This document shows positions 27,053-35,737 of a stretch of DNA of 64,000 nt, piece by piece (position 1 is the stretch's first letter; the number at the start of each line of letters is the position of its first letter). The translations under genes and the position numbers were made by a program. The stretch is taken from positions 3,286,001 through 3,350,000 of the forward strand of contig NZ_CP060418.1 of the NCBI RefSeq assembly GCF_014298075.1, read 5' to 3'. This stretch comes from Enterobacter sp. JUb54 (lineage in GTDB: Bacteria > Pseudomonadota > Gammaproteobacteria > Enterobacterales > Enterobacteriaceae). The notes under the pieces were generated by a model. It saw nothing but the letters and a program-made list of their open reading frames with translations, did not search any database and was not told where the DNA came from.

Positions 27053-28273
27053 ATGAAATACCATTCCGCTACGCTTGTCCCGCACAAATCTGCCGTGATG
27101 GCCTCCCCGGCCAACCTGCTGGCAGAAGAGGTCTGCCTGCCCGCCGCGCTGGTGAAAAAAACGGCGCTGGAAAATAACATAAGCTGGATGCAGCGCTATG
27201 CCGATGCCCGCGGTGTGTCGCTGGCGCCGCACGGTAAAACGACGATGACGCCGTGGATTTTTCAGGCGCAGCAGCAGGCCGGGGCATGGGCTATCGGAGT
27301 GGGCAGCGCCTGGCAGGCCAGCGCGGCGATGGCCAGCGGCATTCAGCGCGTCCTGATGGTTAATCAACTGGTCGGCAAGGCCAACATGCAGGTGGTCTCG
27401 CAGCTGAAAGCGCATTACCGGACGGTGGATTTTGTCTGCTGCGTCGATAGCAAGGCTAACGCCCGAACCCTGTCGGCGTTCTTCAGCGCCCGTCAGCAAA
27501 CGCTGGACGTCCTGATCGAGCTGGGCGTTCCCGGCGGGCGCTGCGGCTGTCGTAGCGTGGAGGATGCCCTGGCGCTGGCCCAGTTGGTAGCCGACCTGCC
27601 GGGCCTGACGTTACGCGGGCTGGAGCTGTACGAAGGGGTGCTGCACGGCGACGATCCGCAGCCACAGGTGGAAGCGCTGTTACAGCAGGCCGCCACCCTT
27701 GCCTGCCGGATGGCGCCGCTGGTTGACGGGGAATTTATTCTGACCGGCGCCGGCACCGTCTGGTATGACGTGGTCTGCAACGTGTGGCTGGCCGCGCAAA
27801 AACCACCGCGCTGCCGGATAGTGATCCGCCCGGGTTGCTACATCACCCATGACATGGGGATCTACGATATTGCCCAACGGGAGCTGATCGCCCGCGATCC
27901 GATCGCCTGCGATCTGGCGGGGGATCTGACCTCCGCGCTGGAGCTGATGGCGATGGTGCAGTCGGTTCCTGAAGCGGATCGCGCGGTGGTCAATTTTGGC
28001 AAACGCGATTGCGCCTTCGATGCCGGGCTACCGCAGCCTGTCGCCCACTATCGCAACGGCCGCGCGCTGCCGCTGCCTGCCAACGAGATCGTCAGCGTCG
28101 GGATTATGGATCAGCACTGCATGCTGCGCCTGGCTCCAGACTGCGATGTGCAGGTCGGTGACATTATCGTTTTTGGTACGTCGCACCCGTGCCTGACCTT
28201 CGACAAATGGAAAACCCTGCTGCTGGTCGATGACGAGTACACCGTGCTGGAAGAGCTGGACACCCTGTTCTGA
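27053..28273 (+). CDS. DSD1-type PLP enzyme (D-threonine aldolase / D-serine dehydratase-like)
   Basis: A 406-residue fold-type III PLP enzyme. The PLP lysine is Lys62 in LAPHGKTTMTP, and the zinc ligands expected for DSD1-type dehydratases are His378 and Cys380 in GTSHPCLTFDKW. The GAGTVWYD region contacts PLP phosphate. Members act on beta-hydroxy D-amino acids, by dehydration to a 2-keto acid plus ammonia or by aldol cleavage. In this setting, dehydration of a 2-amino-2-deoxy-D-hexonate to 2-keto-3-deoxyhexonate would supply the kinase and aldolase (inference). A D-serine or D-threonine role is the main alternative. Confidence 0.9.
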   Translation: MKYHSATLVPHKSAVMASPANLLAEEVCLPAALVKKTALENNISWMQRYADARGVSLAPHGKTTMTPWIFQAQQQAGAWAIGVGSAWQASAAMASGIQRVLMVNQLVGKANMQVVSQLKAHYRTVDFVCCVDSKANARTLSAFFSARQQTLDVLIELGVPGGRCGCRSVEDALALAQLVADLPGLTLRGLELYEGVLHGDDPQPQVEALLQQAATLACRMAPLVDGEFILTGAGTVWYDVVCNVWLAAQKPPRCRIVIRPGCYITHDMGIYDIAQRELIARDPIACDLAGDLTSALELMAMVQSVPEADRAVVNFGKRDCAFDAGLPQPVAHYRNGRALPLPANEIVSVGIMDQHCMLRLAPDCDVQVGDIIVFGTSHPCLTFDKWKTLLLVDDEYTVLEELDTLF

Positions 28274-28279
28274 TCGGGC

Positions 28280-28306
28280 TCCCCGGTGGCGGTGTGACAC
28301 CGGGGA
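28280..28306. terminator. Hairpin between convergent genes
   Basis: A perfect 9-bp stem (TCCCCGGTG / CACCGGGGA) with a 9-nt loop sits between the stops of the DSD1-type gene and the Ldh-type gene. There is no T-run on either side, so it is probably a bidirectional but not strictly intrinsic terminator. Confidence 0.5.
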
Positions 28307-28321
28307 ATCCGGGCCGCGCGA

Positions 28322-29332
28322 CTACGCGCTCAATGCGGCAATTTCATCAAACAGCGAACGGCTAATGGTCACCCCGGATCGTTCGCTCTGCGCACGGCAG
28401 AGATAGCGGCGTTCGCCGGGTAACCTGGCGCCTTGTGCCTGCATGTTGGTAAACAGCGTCTGCGCCCGGGCCAGGTGCGCATCGGCCTCCGCCCCAAGAA
28501 AACGTTGCGGATCCAGCGCCAGAATCAGCTCCCCGCCGTAGGGCAGGCCGCCCGCACCGTTATCCCAGGCCAGCGACTCCGCGCTGGTCATATCGCCAAT
28601 CAGCGGCCCGGCCAACAGTTCCACCATCGCCGCCAGCGCCGAGCCTTTATAGCCACCGAAGGTCAGCATCGCCCCGGACAGGACTTCCCCGGCATCCGTG
28701 GTTGGCTGGCCCTGGCTGTCGATTCCCCACCCTTCCGGCAGCGATTTTCCGGCGCGCTGATGCAGCTGGATCTCACCGCGTGCCGCCACGCTGGTCGCCA
28801 TATCAAAAATAAACGGCGGCGCCTCGCCCCGCGGCCAGCCAAAGGCGATGGGATTGGTGCCAAACAGCGGCAAAGTACCGCCGGCTGGCGCCACCCAGGC
28901 ATGGCCCGGCGTACAGGCCAGCCCGACCAGGCCGGCCTCGGTTAAGGGTTCGATATCGGCAAACAGCGCCGAAAAATGCACGCAGCGGTTGATCGCCAGC
29001 GCGGCGATCCCGCTATGACGCGCCTTCTCCACCAGCAGCGGCAGCGCCCGCTCAAACGCCAGTAACGAAAAGGCACCGCCGGCGTCGACCCGGACAATCC
29101 CCGGCGCCCGGTCGTCAATCTGCGGTTCGGCATCGGGAGACACCTTGCCTTTATGCAAGGTGGCAATAATCCCCAGCAGCCGCCACAGTCCGTGGGAAGC
29201 GCAGCCATCGCGCTCCCCACCGGTCACGTTGCGCGCCACTGCCGCCGCGTGTTCCTCACTGAATCCATTGCTGCTCAGCGCCCGCATTGCCAGCGCATAA
29301 GCTTCGGGTAACGAAAGGGTTACCGTTTCCAT
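28322..29332 (-). CDS. Ldh-family NAD(P)H oxidoreductase, probable delta1-pyrroline-2-carboxylate reductase
   Basis: A 336-residue member of the malate/L-lactate/ureidoglycolate dehydrogenase (Ldh_2) family. The catalytic histidine region is CVHFSALFADIEPLTEAGLVGLACTPG, and the substrate/nucleotide region is PLFGTNPIAFGWPRG. Relatives in proline and hydroxyproline clusters reduce cyclic imines (delta1-pyrroline-2-carboxylate) to L-proline. Last gene of the deaminase-dehydrogenase-permease operon, 11 nt after the permease. The cyclic-imine role is inferred from neighbours; a 2-hydroxyacid dehydrogenase role cannot be excluded. Confidence 0.82.
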   Translation of the reverse strand: METVTLSLPEAYALAMRALSSNGFSEEHAAAVARNVTGGERDGCASHGLWRLLGIIATLHKGKVSPDAEPQIDDRAPGIVRVDAGGAFSLLAFERALPLLVEKARHSGIAALAINRCVHFSALFADIEPLTEAGLVGLACTPGHAWVAPAGGTLPLFGTNPIAFGWPRGEAPPFIFDMATSVAARGEIQLHQRAGKSLPEGWGIDSQGQPTTDAGEVLSGAMLTFGGYKGSALAAMVELLAGPLIGDMTSAESLAWDNGAGGLPYGGELILALDPQRFLGAEADAHLARAQTLFTNMQAQGARLPGERRYLCRAQSERSGVTISRSLFDEIAALSA

Positions 29333-29343
29333 GACCTTCTCCT

Positions 29344-30945
29344 CTACTCTTCTTCGTCTCCGCTAAAGTTAGCCTGGGGAAGACAACTGCGCGCGCCCCA
29401 GTAATAAATGCCCAGCGACATTACCGCCACTATCACCGTATCCCAGGGATGGGGCAACGCATTAATCCCTCCAAAACTGCCGGCCCAGGAAAAGAGCATA
29501 ATCAGCGCGTAGAAGACAATCAGCCACAGCGAAGACTTCACCTGCTGCGCCAGGCTGACGGTATGTACCGGCACCTTGCTTTTGCACAGGATGTAGACCA
29601 CAAACATGACGATCTGCAGCCCCAGCAGCCAGGAGAGCGTGTTCCAGCCGGACCAGTAGACGATCAGCGCCGAGATCATAAACGACACCGGGCCAATGAT
29701 AGCGAACGCCCGCACGCGGAACGGACGCGGCAGATCCGGCGCATTGCGACGCAGCCCGGCAGCGGTGACCGGCGCAATCGCATAGCTCAGCACCAGCGCC
29801 GCCGACACCACGCTAATCAGTTGCTCCCAGGAAGGGAACGGCAGCGTCCAGAAAATCGACAGGCCAAAGGTCAGCCACAACGCCGGACGCGGGATCCCGG
29901 ACTCCTTATCAATGTAGGTAAAAGCTTTAAAAAAGGTCCCGGCTTTCGCCCAGCCGTAGATCACGCGCGGCGTGGCGTTCATATAGATATTGCCCGTGCC
30001 GCTCGGCGAGATAATCGCATCGCTGATGACCATAAAGGCCAGCCAGCCCATCCCCAACGTAATCGCGATGTCACGATACGGCAGCGAGAACTGTTTGCTC
30101 ACCTCCGCCCAGCCGCCGCTTAACATCTCCGTCGGAATACTGCCGAGAAACGCCAGCTGCAGCAGCACGTAGATAATGGTCGACAGCACCACCGACAGAA
30201 TCAGCGCTACCGGGATGGTGCGCTGCGGGTTCTGCACCTCGCTGGCGACGGAGATAATCGGCGTCAGCCCCAGATAGGCAAAAATGATCCCCCCGGCGCT
30301 GATCGCCGCTTCCACACCGGACATGCCGAACGGGGCAATCCCCTGAGCATGCAGGTTTTCCGGCTTAAAGAAGGTGAAGAGCGTGATGACCACCAGCAGC
30401 GGAACGAGGAACTTCAGCACGCTGATAAAGTTGTTCGAACGGGCGAAGGTTTTGACGCTGTAGTAGTTCAGACTGAAGAAAAAGCACAGCAGCAGAAACT
30501 GCACCACCCAGCCCAGCAGGGTTGGCGAGCTGGAACCCGGTTGCGTCAGCGCCGGGAACCAGGCCGCGGCATACTGACGGGCGGCGACGATCTCGATCGA
30601 AATCAGGCTTGAAAAGGCGATCAGCGTAATGAAACCCAGCAGATAGCCCATCAGCTCGCCGTGGGAAAAGACCGGATAACGGATAATCCCTCCGGCACGC
30701 GGCAGCGCCGCCCCCAGTTCGCAGTAGACAATCCCCAGCAGCAGCACCGCCACGCCGCCAATCACCCAGGAGGCGATGCCGGCCGGTCCGGCGATCGACG
30801 CCACGTGGCTGGCGGCAAATAACCATCCGGAACCAAAAATCGCCCCCAGGCCAATAAACGTCAGATCGGTTAACGTCAGTTGCTTTTTAAACTTACCCGA
30901 CTCAGCCACGCGGGTTTGACTGTTATGCGTAGAGTGAATAGTCAT
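29344..30945 (-). CDS. APC-family amino acid permease, probable hydroxyproline transporter
   Basis: A 533-residue permease with about 12-14 helices. The N-terminal APC motif LTLTDLTFIGLGAIFGSGWLFAASHVASIAGPAG covers the unwound first helix that binds the amino-acid backbone. The cytoplasmic C-terminus is acidic (SGDEEE). It lies between the semialdehyde dehydrogenase and the Ldh-type reductase with gaps of 11-15 nt, so it should import the substrate of this pathway, hydroxyproline or proline (inference). Confidence 0.9.
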   Translation of the reverse strand: MTIHSTHNSQTRVAESGKFKKQLTLTDLTFIGLGAIFGSGWLFAASHVASIAGPAGIASWVIGGVAVLLLGIVYCELGAALPRAGGIIRYPVFSHGELMGYLLGFITLIAFSSLISIEIVAARQYAAAWFPALTQPGSSSPTLLGWVVQFLLLCFFFSLNYYSVKTFARSNNFISVLKFLVPLLVVITLFTFFKPENLHAQGIAPFGMSGVEAAISAGGIIFAYLGLTPIISVASEVQNPQRTIPVALILSVVLSTIIYVLLQLAFLGSIPTEMLSGGWAEVSKQFSLPYRDIAITLGMGWLAFMVISDAIISPSGTGNIYMNATPRVIYGWAKAGTFFKAFTYIDKESGIPRPALWLTFGLSIFWTLPFPSWEQLISVVSAALVLSYAIAPVTAAGLRRNAPDLPRPFRVRAFAIIGPVSFMISALIVYWSGWNTLSWLLGLQIVMFVVYILCKSKVPVHTVSLAQQVKSSLWLIVFYALIMLFSWAGSFGGINALPHPWDTVIVAVMSLGIYYWGARSCLPQANFSGDEEE

Positions 30946-30960
30946 CGTGATGCCCTTGCG

Positions 30961-32565
30961 TCAACATGAAGGGGAAATGGCTTCCCGGGTCCACTGGCCG
31001 TTCACCAGGCGCAGCAGGTTCAAAGGGTTAGCATCCTGCAAGGCCGGTGGCAGCAACGCGGCGGGGGCGTTCTGCAAGCAAACCGGTCGGAGAAACCGCT
31101 CTATCGCCCGGGTCCCTACCGAGGTGCCACGCGCATCGGTGGTCGCCGGCCAGGGGCCGCCGTGCACCATCGCATCGCACACTTCCACACCGGTGGGGTA
31201 GCCGTTAAACAGCACCCGCCCGGCTTTTTCACTGAGCAGCGGCAACAGTCGCCCCGCCAGCAGACGATCGTCCGCATCCGCATGCAACGTGGCGGTCAGC
31301 TGTCCCTGCAGCGCGTTGACCACAGCCATCAGTTGGGCCTCATCCGCCACTTCCACCAGCACGGAGAGCGGGCCAAACACTTCGCGATGCAGCAGACTAT
31401 CCGGCTCCAGCAGCTGTTCCGCCGTCGCCAGATACAGCAGCGCCTGCGCCTGTTGAGCACCGGGCGCTATCCCACTAGCCAGCCGCTGTACGCCCGGACA
31501 AGCATCGAGGGCATCCACCCCGGCGTGATAGTGCTGTAGCGTCGGTGCGTTGAGTAACACCTGGGCGGGAGCCGCCTGAACCTGCTCGCACAGCGCCGCT
31601 TTCAGCGCCGTCAGCCCTTCCCCCTTGAGCGCCAGAATCAGCCCGGGCCGGGTACAAAACTGCCCGCCGCCGAGGGTAAACGACCCCACCAACGCGTGTG
31701 CCAGCGACGTCGCCCGCGCGGCCAGCGCCTGCGGTAAAATAATCAGCGGGTTAATCGCCGACATTTCGGCAAACAATGGGATCGGCTGAGGACGCTGCTG
31801 CGCCAGCTGGTACAGCGCTTTGCCCCCCGCCAGCGAGCCGGTGAACCCCACCGCCTGGATAGCCGGATGACGCACCAGATCGGCGCCAATATCGTGACCA
31901 AAAATCATATTGAAGACGCCGCCGGGTAAGCCGCATTTCTCAACCGCCCGGACGATGGCCTGCGCCGTCTGTTCCGCGGTAGCCATATGTCCCGGATGCG
32001 CTTTCACCACCACCGGGCAGCCGGCCGCCAGCGCCGAAGCGGTATCGCCGCCGGCGGTAGAGAACGCCAGCGGGAAGTTGCTGGCGCCGAACACCGCCAC
32101 CGGGCCTAACGCGCTCTGGAACTGCCGCAGATCCGGGCGCGGCAGGGGCTGACGTTCTGGCAGCGCGGTATCAATGCGCACCCCAAGAAAATCGCCGCGC
32201 CGCAGCACGTCGGCAAACAGCCGCAGCTGGCCGCTGGTGCGCGCCCGCTCGCCCTGCAGACGTGGCAATGGCAGCGCCGTCTCGGCGTGGGCCAGGGCAA
32301 AAAACGCCTCCCCCAGCCCGTCCAGCTCATCGGCTATGGTGTCGAGAAAATGCGCCCGCTGCTCTGGCGAAGTCGCGGAATAGACGCTAAACGCCTGCGC
32401 CGCCGCTTCTGCCGCCAGCGCGGCCTCCTCCCGGGAGGCCGGATAAAAACGCTGGCCAGTGGTCTCGCCATCCGCCGCCCGCAGGCTCAGCAGCGTGGCT
32501 TCACCGCTGGCTATACGACGGCCGGCAATAAACTGCCGCCCCGCCGTCATCGCTGTGTCGCTCAT
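30961..32565 (-). CDS. 2-oxoglutarate semialdehyde (2,5-dioxovalerate) dehydrogenase
   Basis: A 534-residue aldehyde dehydrogenase of the KGSADH type. Catalytic residues by alignment to the family are Asn163 in GASNFPLAF, Lys188 in VVVKAHPGH, Glu267 in PLFAEMSAINP and Cys304 in LGGGQFCTRPG. It oxidises 2-oxoglutarate semialdehyde, the product of the neighbouring deaminase, to 2-oxoglutarate. The start MSDTAMTAG was chosen because AGGGGG lies 6 nt upstream; a GTG six codons earlier overlaps the previous gene. Confidence 0.93.
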   Translation of the reverse strand: MSDTAMTAGRQFIAGRRIASGEATLLSLRAADGETTGQRFYPASREEAALAAEAAAQAFSVYSATSPEQRAHFLDTIADELDGLGEAFFALAHAETALPLPRLQGERARTSGQLRLFADVLRRGDFLGVRIDTALPERQPLPRPDLRQFQSALGPVAVFGASNFPLAFSTAGGDTASALAAGCPVVVKAHPGHMATAEQTAQAIVRAVEKCGLPGGVFNMIFGHDIGADLVRHPAIQAVGFTGSLAGGKALYQLAQQRPQPIPLFAEMSAINPLIILPQALAARATSLAHALVGSFTLGGGQFCTRPGLILALKGEGLTALKAALCEQVQAAPAQVLLNAPTLQHYHAGVDALDACPGVQRLASGIAPGAQQAQALLYLATAEQLLEPDSLLHREVFGPLSVLVEVADEAQLMAVVNALQGQLTATLHADADDRLLAGRLLPLLSEKAGRVLFNGYPTGVEVCDAMVHGGPWPATTDARGTSVGTRAIERFLRPVCLQNAPAALLPPALQDANPLNLLRLVNGQWTREAISPSC

Positions 32566-32579
32566 CATTGCCCCCTGAC

Positions 32580-33500
32580 TCACAGGCCTACATCCGGCAG
32601 CACAGGACGCGTTGCCAGCGCCTGTTCCACAATCTTCACGACCTGCTGACGGGTTTCCCCTTCCAGCGCCAGACGTGGCGGACGGGTCACCTCGCTACCA
32701 CGGCCCAGCAACGCTTCGCACAGCTTGATGCACTGCACAAGGTCCGGACGCGCATCGAGATGCAGCAGCGGCATAAACCAACGATACAGCGCCATCGCTT
32801 CGTCATAGCGTTTCTGCACGGCAAGACGGAACAGCGTCTCGCCTTCGCGTGGGAAGGCATTCGACATGCCGGAAATCCACCCTTCGGCTCCCACGGCAAT
32901 GCTCTCCACCACCACATCGTCGAGACCGGCAAACAGCACGAAGCGGTCGCCCACGGTATTACGCAGGTCGATGAAGCGGCGGGTATCGCCGGAGGAGTCT
33001 TTGAAGCAGACGATGTTGTCGCAGTCGGCCAGGGTGGCGAGGATGTCCGGCGTCACGTCGTTTTTGTAAATCGGCGGGTTGTTATAAACCATAATCGGCA
33101 GGTCGGTGGCGGAGGCCACGCTGCGGAAATGGGCGGCGGTTTCATGCGGTTTTGATGAGTAGACCAGCGCTGGCATCACCATAATCCCGTCGACGCCCAC
33201 CCGCTCAGCCTCTTTCGCCATCTTCTGGGCAAAGGCGGTGGTGAACTCCGCAACGCCGGCGATCACCGGGATTTTGCCGCCCGCGGCATCCTTCGCCACT
33301 TCGATAATCTGCAGTTTTTCTGCGGTGGTCAGCGAGGTGTTTTCGCCGACGCTGCCGCACACCACCAGCCCGGACACGCCGTCTTTGACCAGGTTTTTCA
33401 TCACCGCATGGGTGGCGTCTAAATCGAGGGAGTAATCTTGACGAAACTGCGTGCTGACTGCCGGAAATACGCCGCTCCAGTGAATCGCTTTATTGCTCAT
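32580..33500 (-). CDS. Delta1-pyrroline-4-hydroxy-2-carboxylate deaminase (LhpC-type, DapA superfamily)
   Basis: A 306-residue TIM-barrel aldolase-superfamily protein. The Schiff-base Lys167 is in IVCFKDSSGD and the general acid/base Tyr139 in IMVYNNPP, with GSVGENTSL replacing the GTTGE phosphate loop of classical DapA. Related enzymes in hydroxyproline clusters convert the cyclic imine from D-hydroxyproline oxidation to 2-oxoglutarate semialdehyde and ammonia. First gene of a four-gene operon and downstream of the conserved 22-bp element. Generic annotation as dihydrodipicolinate synthase would be misleading. Confidence 0.92.
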   Translation of the reverse strand: MSNKAIHWSGVFPAVSTQFRQDYSLDLDATHAVMKNLVKDGVSGLVVCGSVGENTSLTTAEKLQIIEVAKDAAGGKIPVIAGVAEFTTAFAQKMAKEAERVGVDGIMVMPALVYSSKPHETAAHFRSVASATDLPIMVYNNPPIYKNDVTPDILATLADCDNIVCFKDSSGDTRRFIDLRNTVGDRFVLFAGLDDVVVESIAVGAEGWISGMSNAFPREGETLFRLAVQKRYDEAMALYRWFMPLLHLDARPDLVQCIKLCEALLGRGSEVTRPPRLALEGETRQQVVKIVEQALATRPVLPDVGL

Positions 33501-33610
33501 GCTCGGTTCCTTGTCGTCATTTTGTTAAGTCGAAGTGAATGAATGGTGAATTTTCACTGACAGATTGACGTTTCATGGACCCGGCGGCTTGTCGGTTTTC
33601 TTCCAATACG

Positions 33611-33632
33611 ATGACGAAATTAGCACAATCGC
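33611..33632 (-). promoter_or_regulatory. 22-bp hydroxyproline regulon element, deaminase side
   Basis: Read toward the deaminase gene, the element contains TGCTAATTTCGTCAT and agrees with the one upstream of the epimerase at 20 of 22 positions, in the same orientation relative to its target. A further partial match (TTxGAxGAAA) follows both copies. It ends 110 bp before the deaminase start codon. Probably the binding site of the PAS-AraC regulator encoded between the two operons. Confidence 0.75.
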
Positions 33633-33651
33633 TAAAAGTGTGAGCCGGCGA

Positions 33652-34479
33652 TTACCCCGCCAGCGTCAGGCGGAAATCACGCGGCGTGGAGCCGGTCATC
33701 GCCTTAAATTGACGGCTGAACGCGCTGTGATCGGTATAGCCACACTGCAGCGCAATGTCGGTAATTGGCGTCTCTCCCGCCAGCAGTTCGGTGGCTTTTT
33801 CGAGACGAACTTTGTGGATCATCTGCCGGGGCGTGAGGTGAAAGATCCGTTTGCAGTAGCGTTCGATCTGCGCCACCGACATGCCACTTAATCCCGTCAG
33901 CTCCTCCATTGAGATCGGTCGATGATAGTGGCGGCGAATATGATCGTCGACGATCGCCAGCCGCTGCCACGCCGGATGGCGGGCATGCGCTTCCTGCAGA
34001 TCGTGGGAGATCCCCGCCATACCGATCACCTGGCCGTGAATATCGCGCAGCGCCAGCTTTTGCGTCATGCACCAGCCGCGCTCGCGCCCGTTATAGAGGT
34101 GCATTTCCAGCTGGTCGCGCAGGGTCACGCCCTCTTTGAGCACCCGCAGATCCTGTTCGGTATAGCCCTGCCCCAGCGCCGATGGAAAGACGTCGGCCGA
34201 GGTTTTACCCAGCAGCGAGGTGACGCTTTTAAAGCCGCAGCGGCGGGCCAGCGTCAGGTTTGCCAGCAGATAGCGCGCCTGGGCATCTTTGATGAAAAAA
34301 ACCACGTTGGGGATCGCATTCAACAGCGGCGCGATTAGCGCCAGCGCATTGAGCAATGCCGGCATATTTTCCGGACGTTGACGCGCCAGCCCTTCACAAA
34401 TCTGACTCAGCTCATCGACGGCCAGATCCGTCGTGTCAGCCGGAGCAGACTCCGGTGCAGCAGCAGTAACGCAGAACAT
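33652..34479 (-). CDS. PAS-domain AraC-family regulator of hydroxyproline genes
   Basis: A 275-residue regulator whose N-terminal half looks like a PAS sensor (about residues 45-165: NVVFFIKDAQARYLLANLTLARRCGF ... RDIHGQVIGMAGISHDLQEA) rather than the usual cupin. The C-terminal AraC domain (about 175-275) has both helix-turn-helices (SMEELTGLSGMSVAQIERYCKRIF and PITDIALQCGYTDHSAFSRQFKAMTGSTPRDFR). It lies between the two divergent catabolic operons, and GAGGAAG precedes its start. It is the obvious candidate to sense hydroxyproline or an imine intermediate. Confidence 0.9.
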   Translation of the reverse strand: MFCVTAAAPESAPADTTDLAVDELSQICEGLARQRPENMPALLNALALIAPLLNAIPNVVFFIKDAQARYLLANLTLARRCGFKSVTSLLGKTSADVFPSALGQGYTEQDLRVLKEGVTLRDQLEMHLYNGRERGWCMTQKLALRDIHGQVIGMAGISHDLQEAHARHPAWQRLAIVDDHIRRHYHRPISMEELTGLSGMSVAQIERYCKRIFHLTPRQMIHKVRLEKATELLAGETPITDIALQCGYTDHSAFSRQFKAMTGSTPRDFRLTLAG

Positions 34480-34685
34480 AAGACTTCCTCATGGCGGGTG
34501 ACGGGAGGATATTTATTCACATACCAGTAACACATCAAGCAGCAACACCGCGTTTTGCGATCCTGACTGCGGATTCTGCTTTCCCCTTAATACGTCGCTG
34601 GCGTTCTGACGACTTTCGGTTTACCACAGCATTAAGTGAATGATTAATAATAAATAATTATAATTACCACGAGTAAGCAAGCACG

Positions 34686-34707
34686 GTGATTATGCTAATT
34701 TCGTCAT
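34686..34707 (+). promoter_or_regulatory. 22-bp hydroxyproline regulon element, epimerase side
   Basis: The second copy of the element (core GCTAATTTCGTCAT) ends 82 bp before the epimerase start codon. The downstream extension TTTGATGAAAGC parallels the sequence after the other copy. This 310-bp gap also holds the regulator's own promoter; no other gene was seen in it. Confidence 0.75.
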
Positions 34708-34789
34708 TTTCTTTGATGAAAGCGCTCAAGCAGGAGACGGAATGTTGCGCCAGCATGATGAAACATACTGTTAACTTTCGGAGCGCATC

Positions 34790-35737
34790 ATGACTGTGCC
34801 ACGCCACGCTATTGAACTCAGGGCCATCGATTCTCATACCGGCGGCGAGCCGACCCGGCTGATTGTCGACGGCTTTCCGGACCTCGGCGACGGCAGCATG
34901 GCCCAGCGCCGCGAACGCTTTGCCCGCGACTTCGACCACTGGCGTCAGGCCGTTATCCTTGAGCCGCGCGGCAACGATGTGCTGGTCGGCGCGCTGCTGT
35001 GTAAACCCGTCTCTCCCGAGGCAACGGCAGGCGTGATTTTCTTCAACAACGCCGGTTTCCTGAACATGTGCGGGCATGGCACCATCGGGCTTATCGCCTC
35101 GCTGGCGTGGCTTGGGCGGATCCAGCCCGGCACGCATCTGATTGAAACGCCGGTAGGCAACGTCAGCGCCACGTTGCATGAAGATGGCAGCGTATCGGTG
35201 GAAAACGTCCCGGCCCGGCGCTGGAAAAAACAGATCAGCCTCAGCACCGCGGTGGGGACCGTCACCGGCGATATCGCCTGGGGCGGCAACTGGTTTTTCC
35301 TCATCAACGATCACCCTTTTACCCTCGAACCGGCACAGATCCCGGCCCTCACCGATTATGCGTGGGCGGTACGTGAAGGGCTGGAGGCCGCCGGGATCCG
35401 CGGCGATGACGGCGGCGAGATCGACCATATCGAACTGTTTGCCGACGACGCCGAGGCCGATAGCCGCAGCTTTGTGCTCTGTCCGGGGAAAGCCTGGGAT
35501 CGCTCGCCCTGCGGCACCGGAACCAGCGCCAAGCTGGCCTGCCTGGCAGAGGACGGCAAGCTCCAGCCCGGTGAACGCTGGCATCAGGCCAGTATTATCG
35601 GCAGCCAGTTTAGCGCCCACTATGCCCGTCGCGACGGCGAGATTATTCCCACGATCCGCGGTGCAGCCTGGGTGTGTGGCGATACGCGCTTGATCCTCAA
35701 CCCGGACGATCCCTTCTGCTGGGGGATCGTGCCGTGA
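34790..35737 (+). CDS. 4-hydroxyproline 2-epimerase
   Basis: A 315-residue proline-racemase-superfamily enzyme with both catalytic cysteines: Cys94 in [10 protein letters not shown] and Cys241 in [14 protein letters not shown]. The pair identifies a true racemase/epimerase, not a Thr-containing dehydratase acting on trans-3-hydroxyproline. It converts trans-4-hydroxy-L-proline to cis-4-hydroxy-D-proline, the substrate of the dehydrogenase encoded next. It overlaps the following gene by 4 nt. Confidence 0.95.
   Translation: MTVPRHAIELRAIDSHTGGEPTRLIVDGFPDLGDGSMAQRRERFARDFDHWRQAVILEPRGNDVLVGALLCKPVSPEATAGVIFFNNAGFLNMCGHGTIGLIASLAWLGRIQPGTHLIETPVGNVSATLHEDGSVSVENVPARRWKKQISLSTAVGTVTGDIAWGGNWFFLINDHPFTLEPAQIPALTDYAWAVREGLEAAGIRGDDGGEIDHIELFADDAEADSRSFVLCPGKAWDRSPCGTGTSAKLACLAEDGKLQPGERWHQASIIGSQFSAHYARRDGEIIPTIRGAAWVCGDTRLILNPDDPFCWGIVP

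Noticed and set aside
32580..33500. Annotation as dihydrodipicolinate synthase (DapA)
   Set aside because: The phosphate-type loop differs (GSVGEN) and the neighbours are hydroxyproline genes, so the deaminase function is much more likely.
34664..35620. A 318-codon minus-strand open frame opposite the hydroxyproline epimerase
   Set aside because: The plus-strand frame has both catalytic cysteines and family-wide similarity; the minus frame resembles no known protein.
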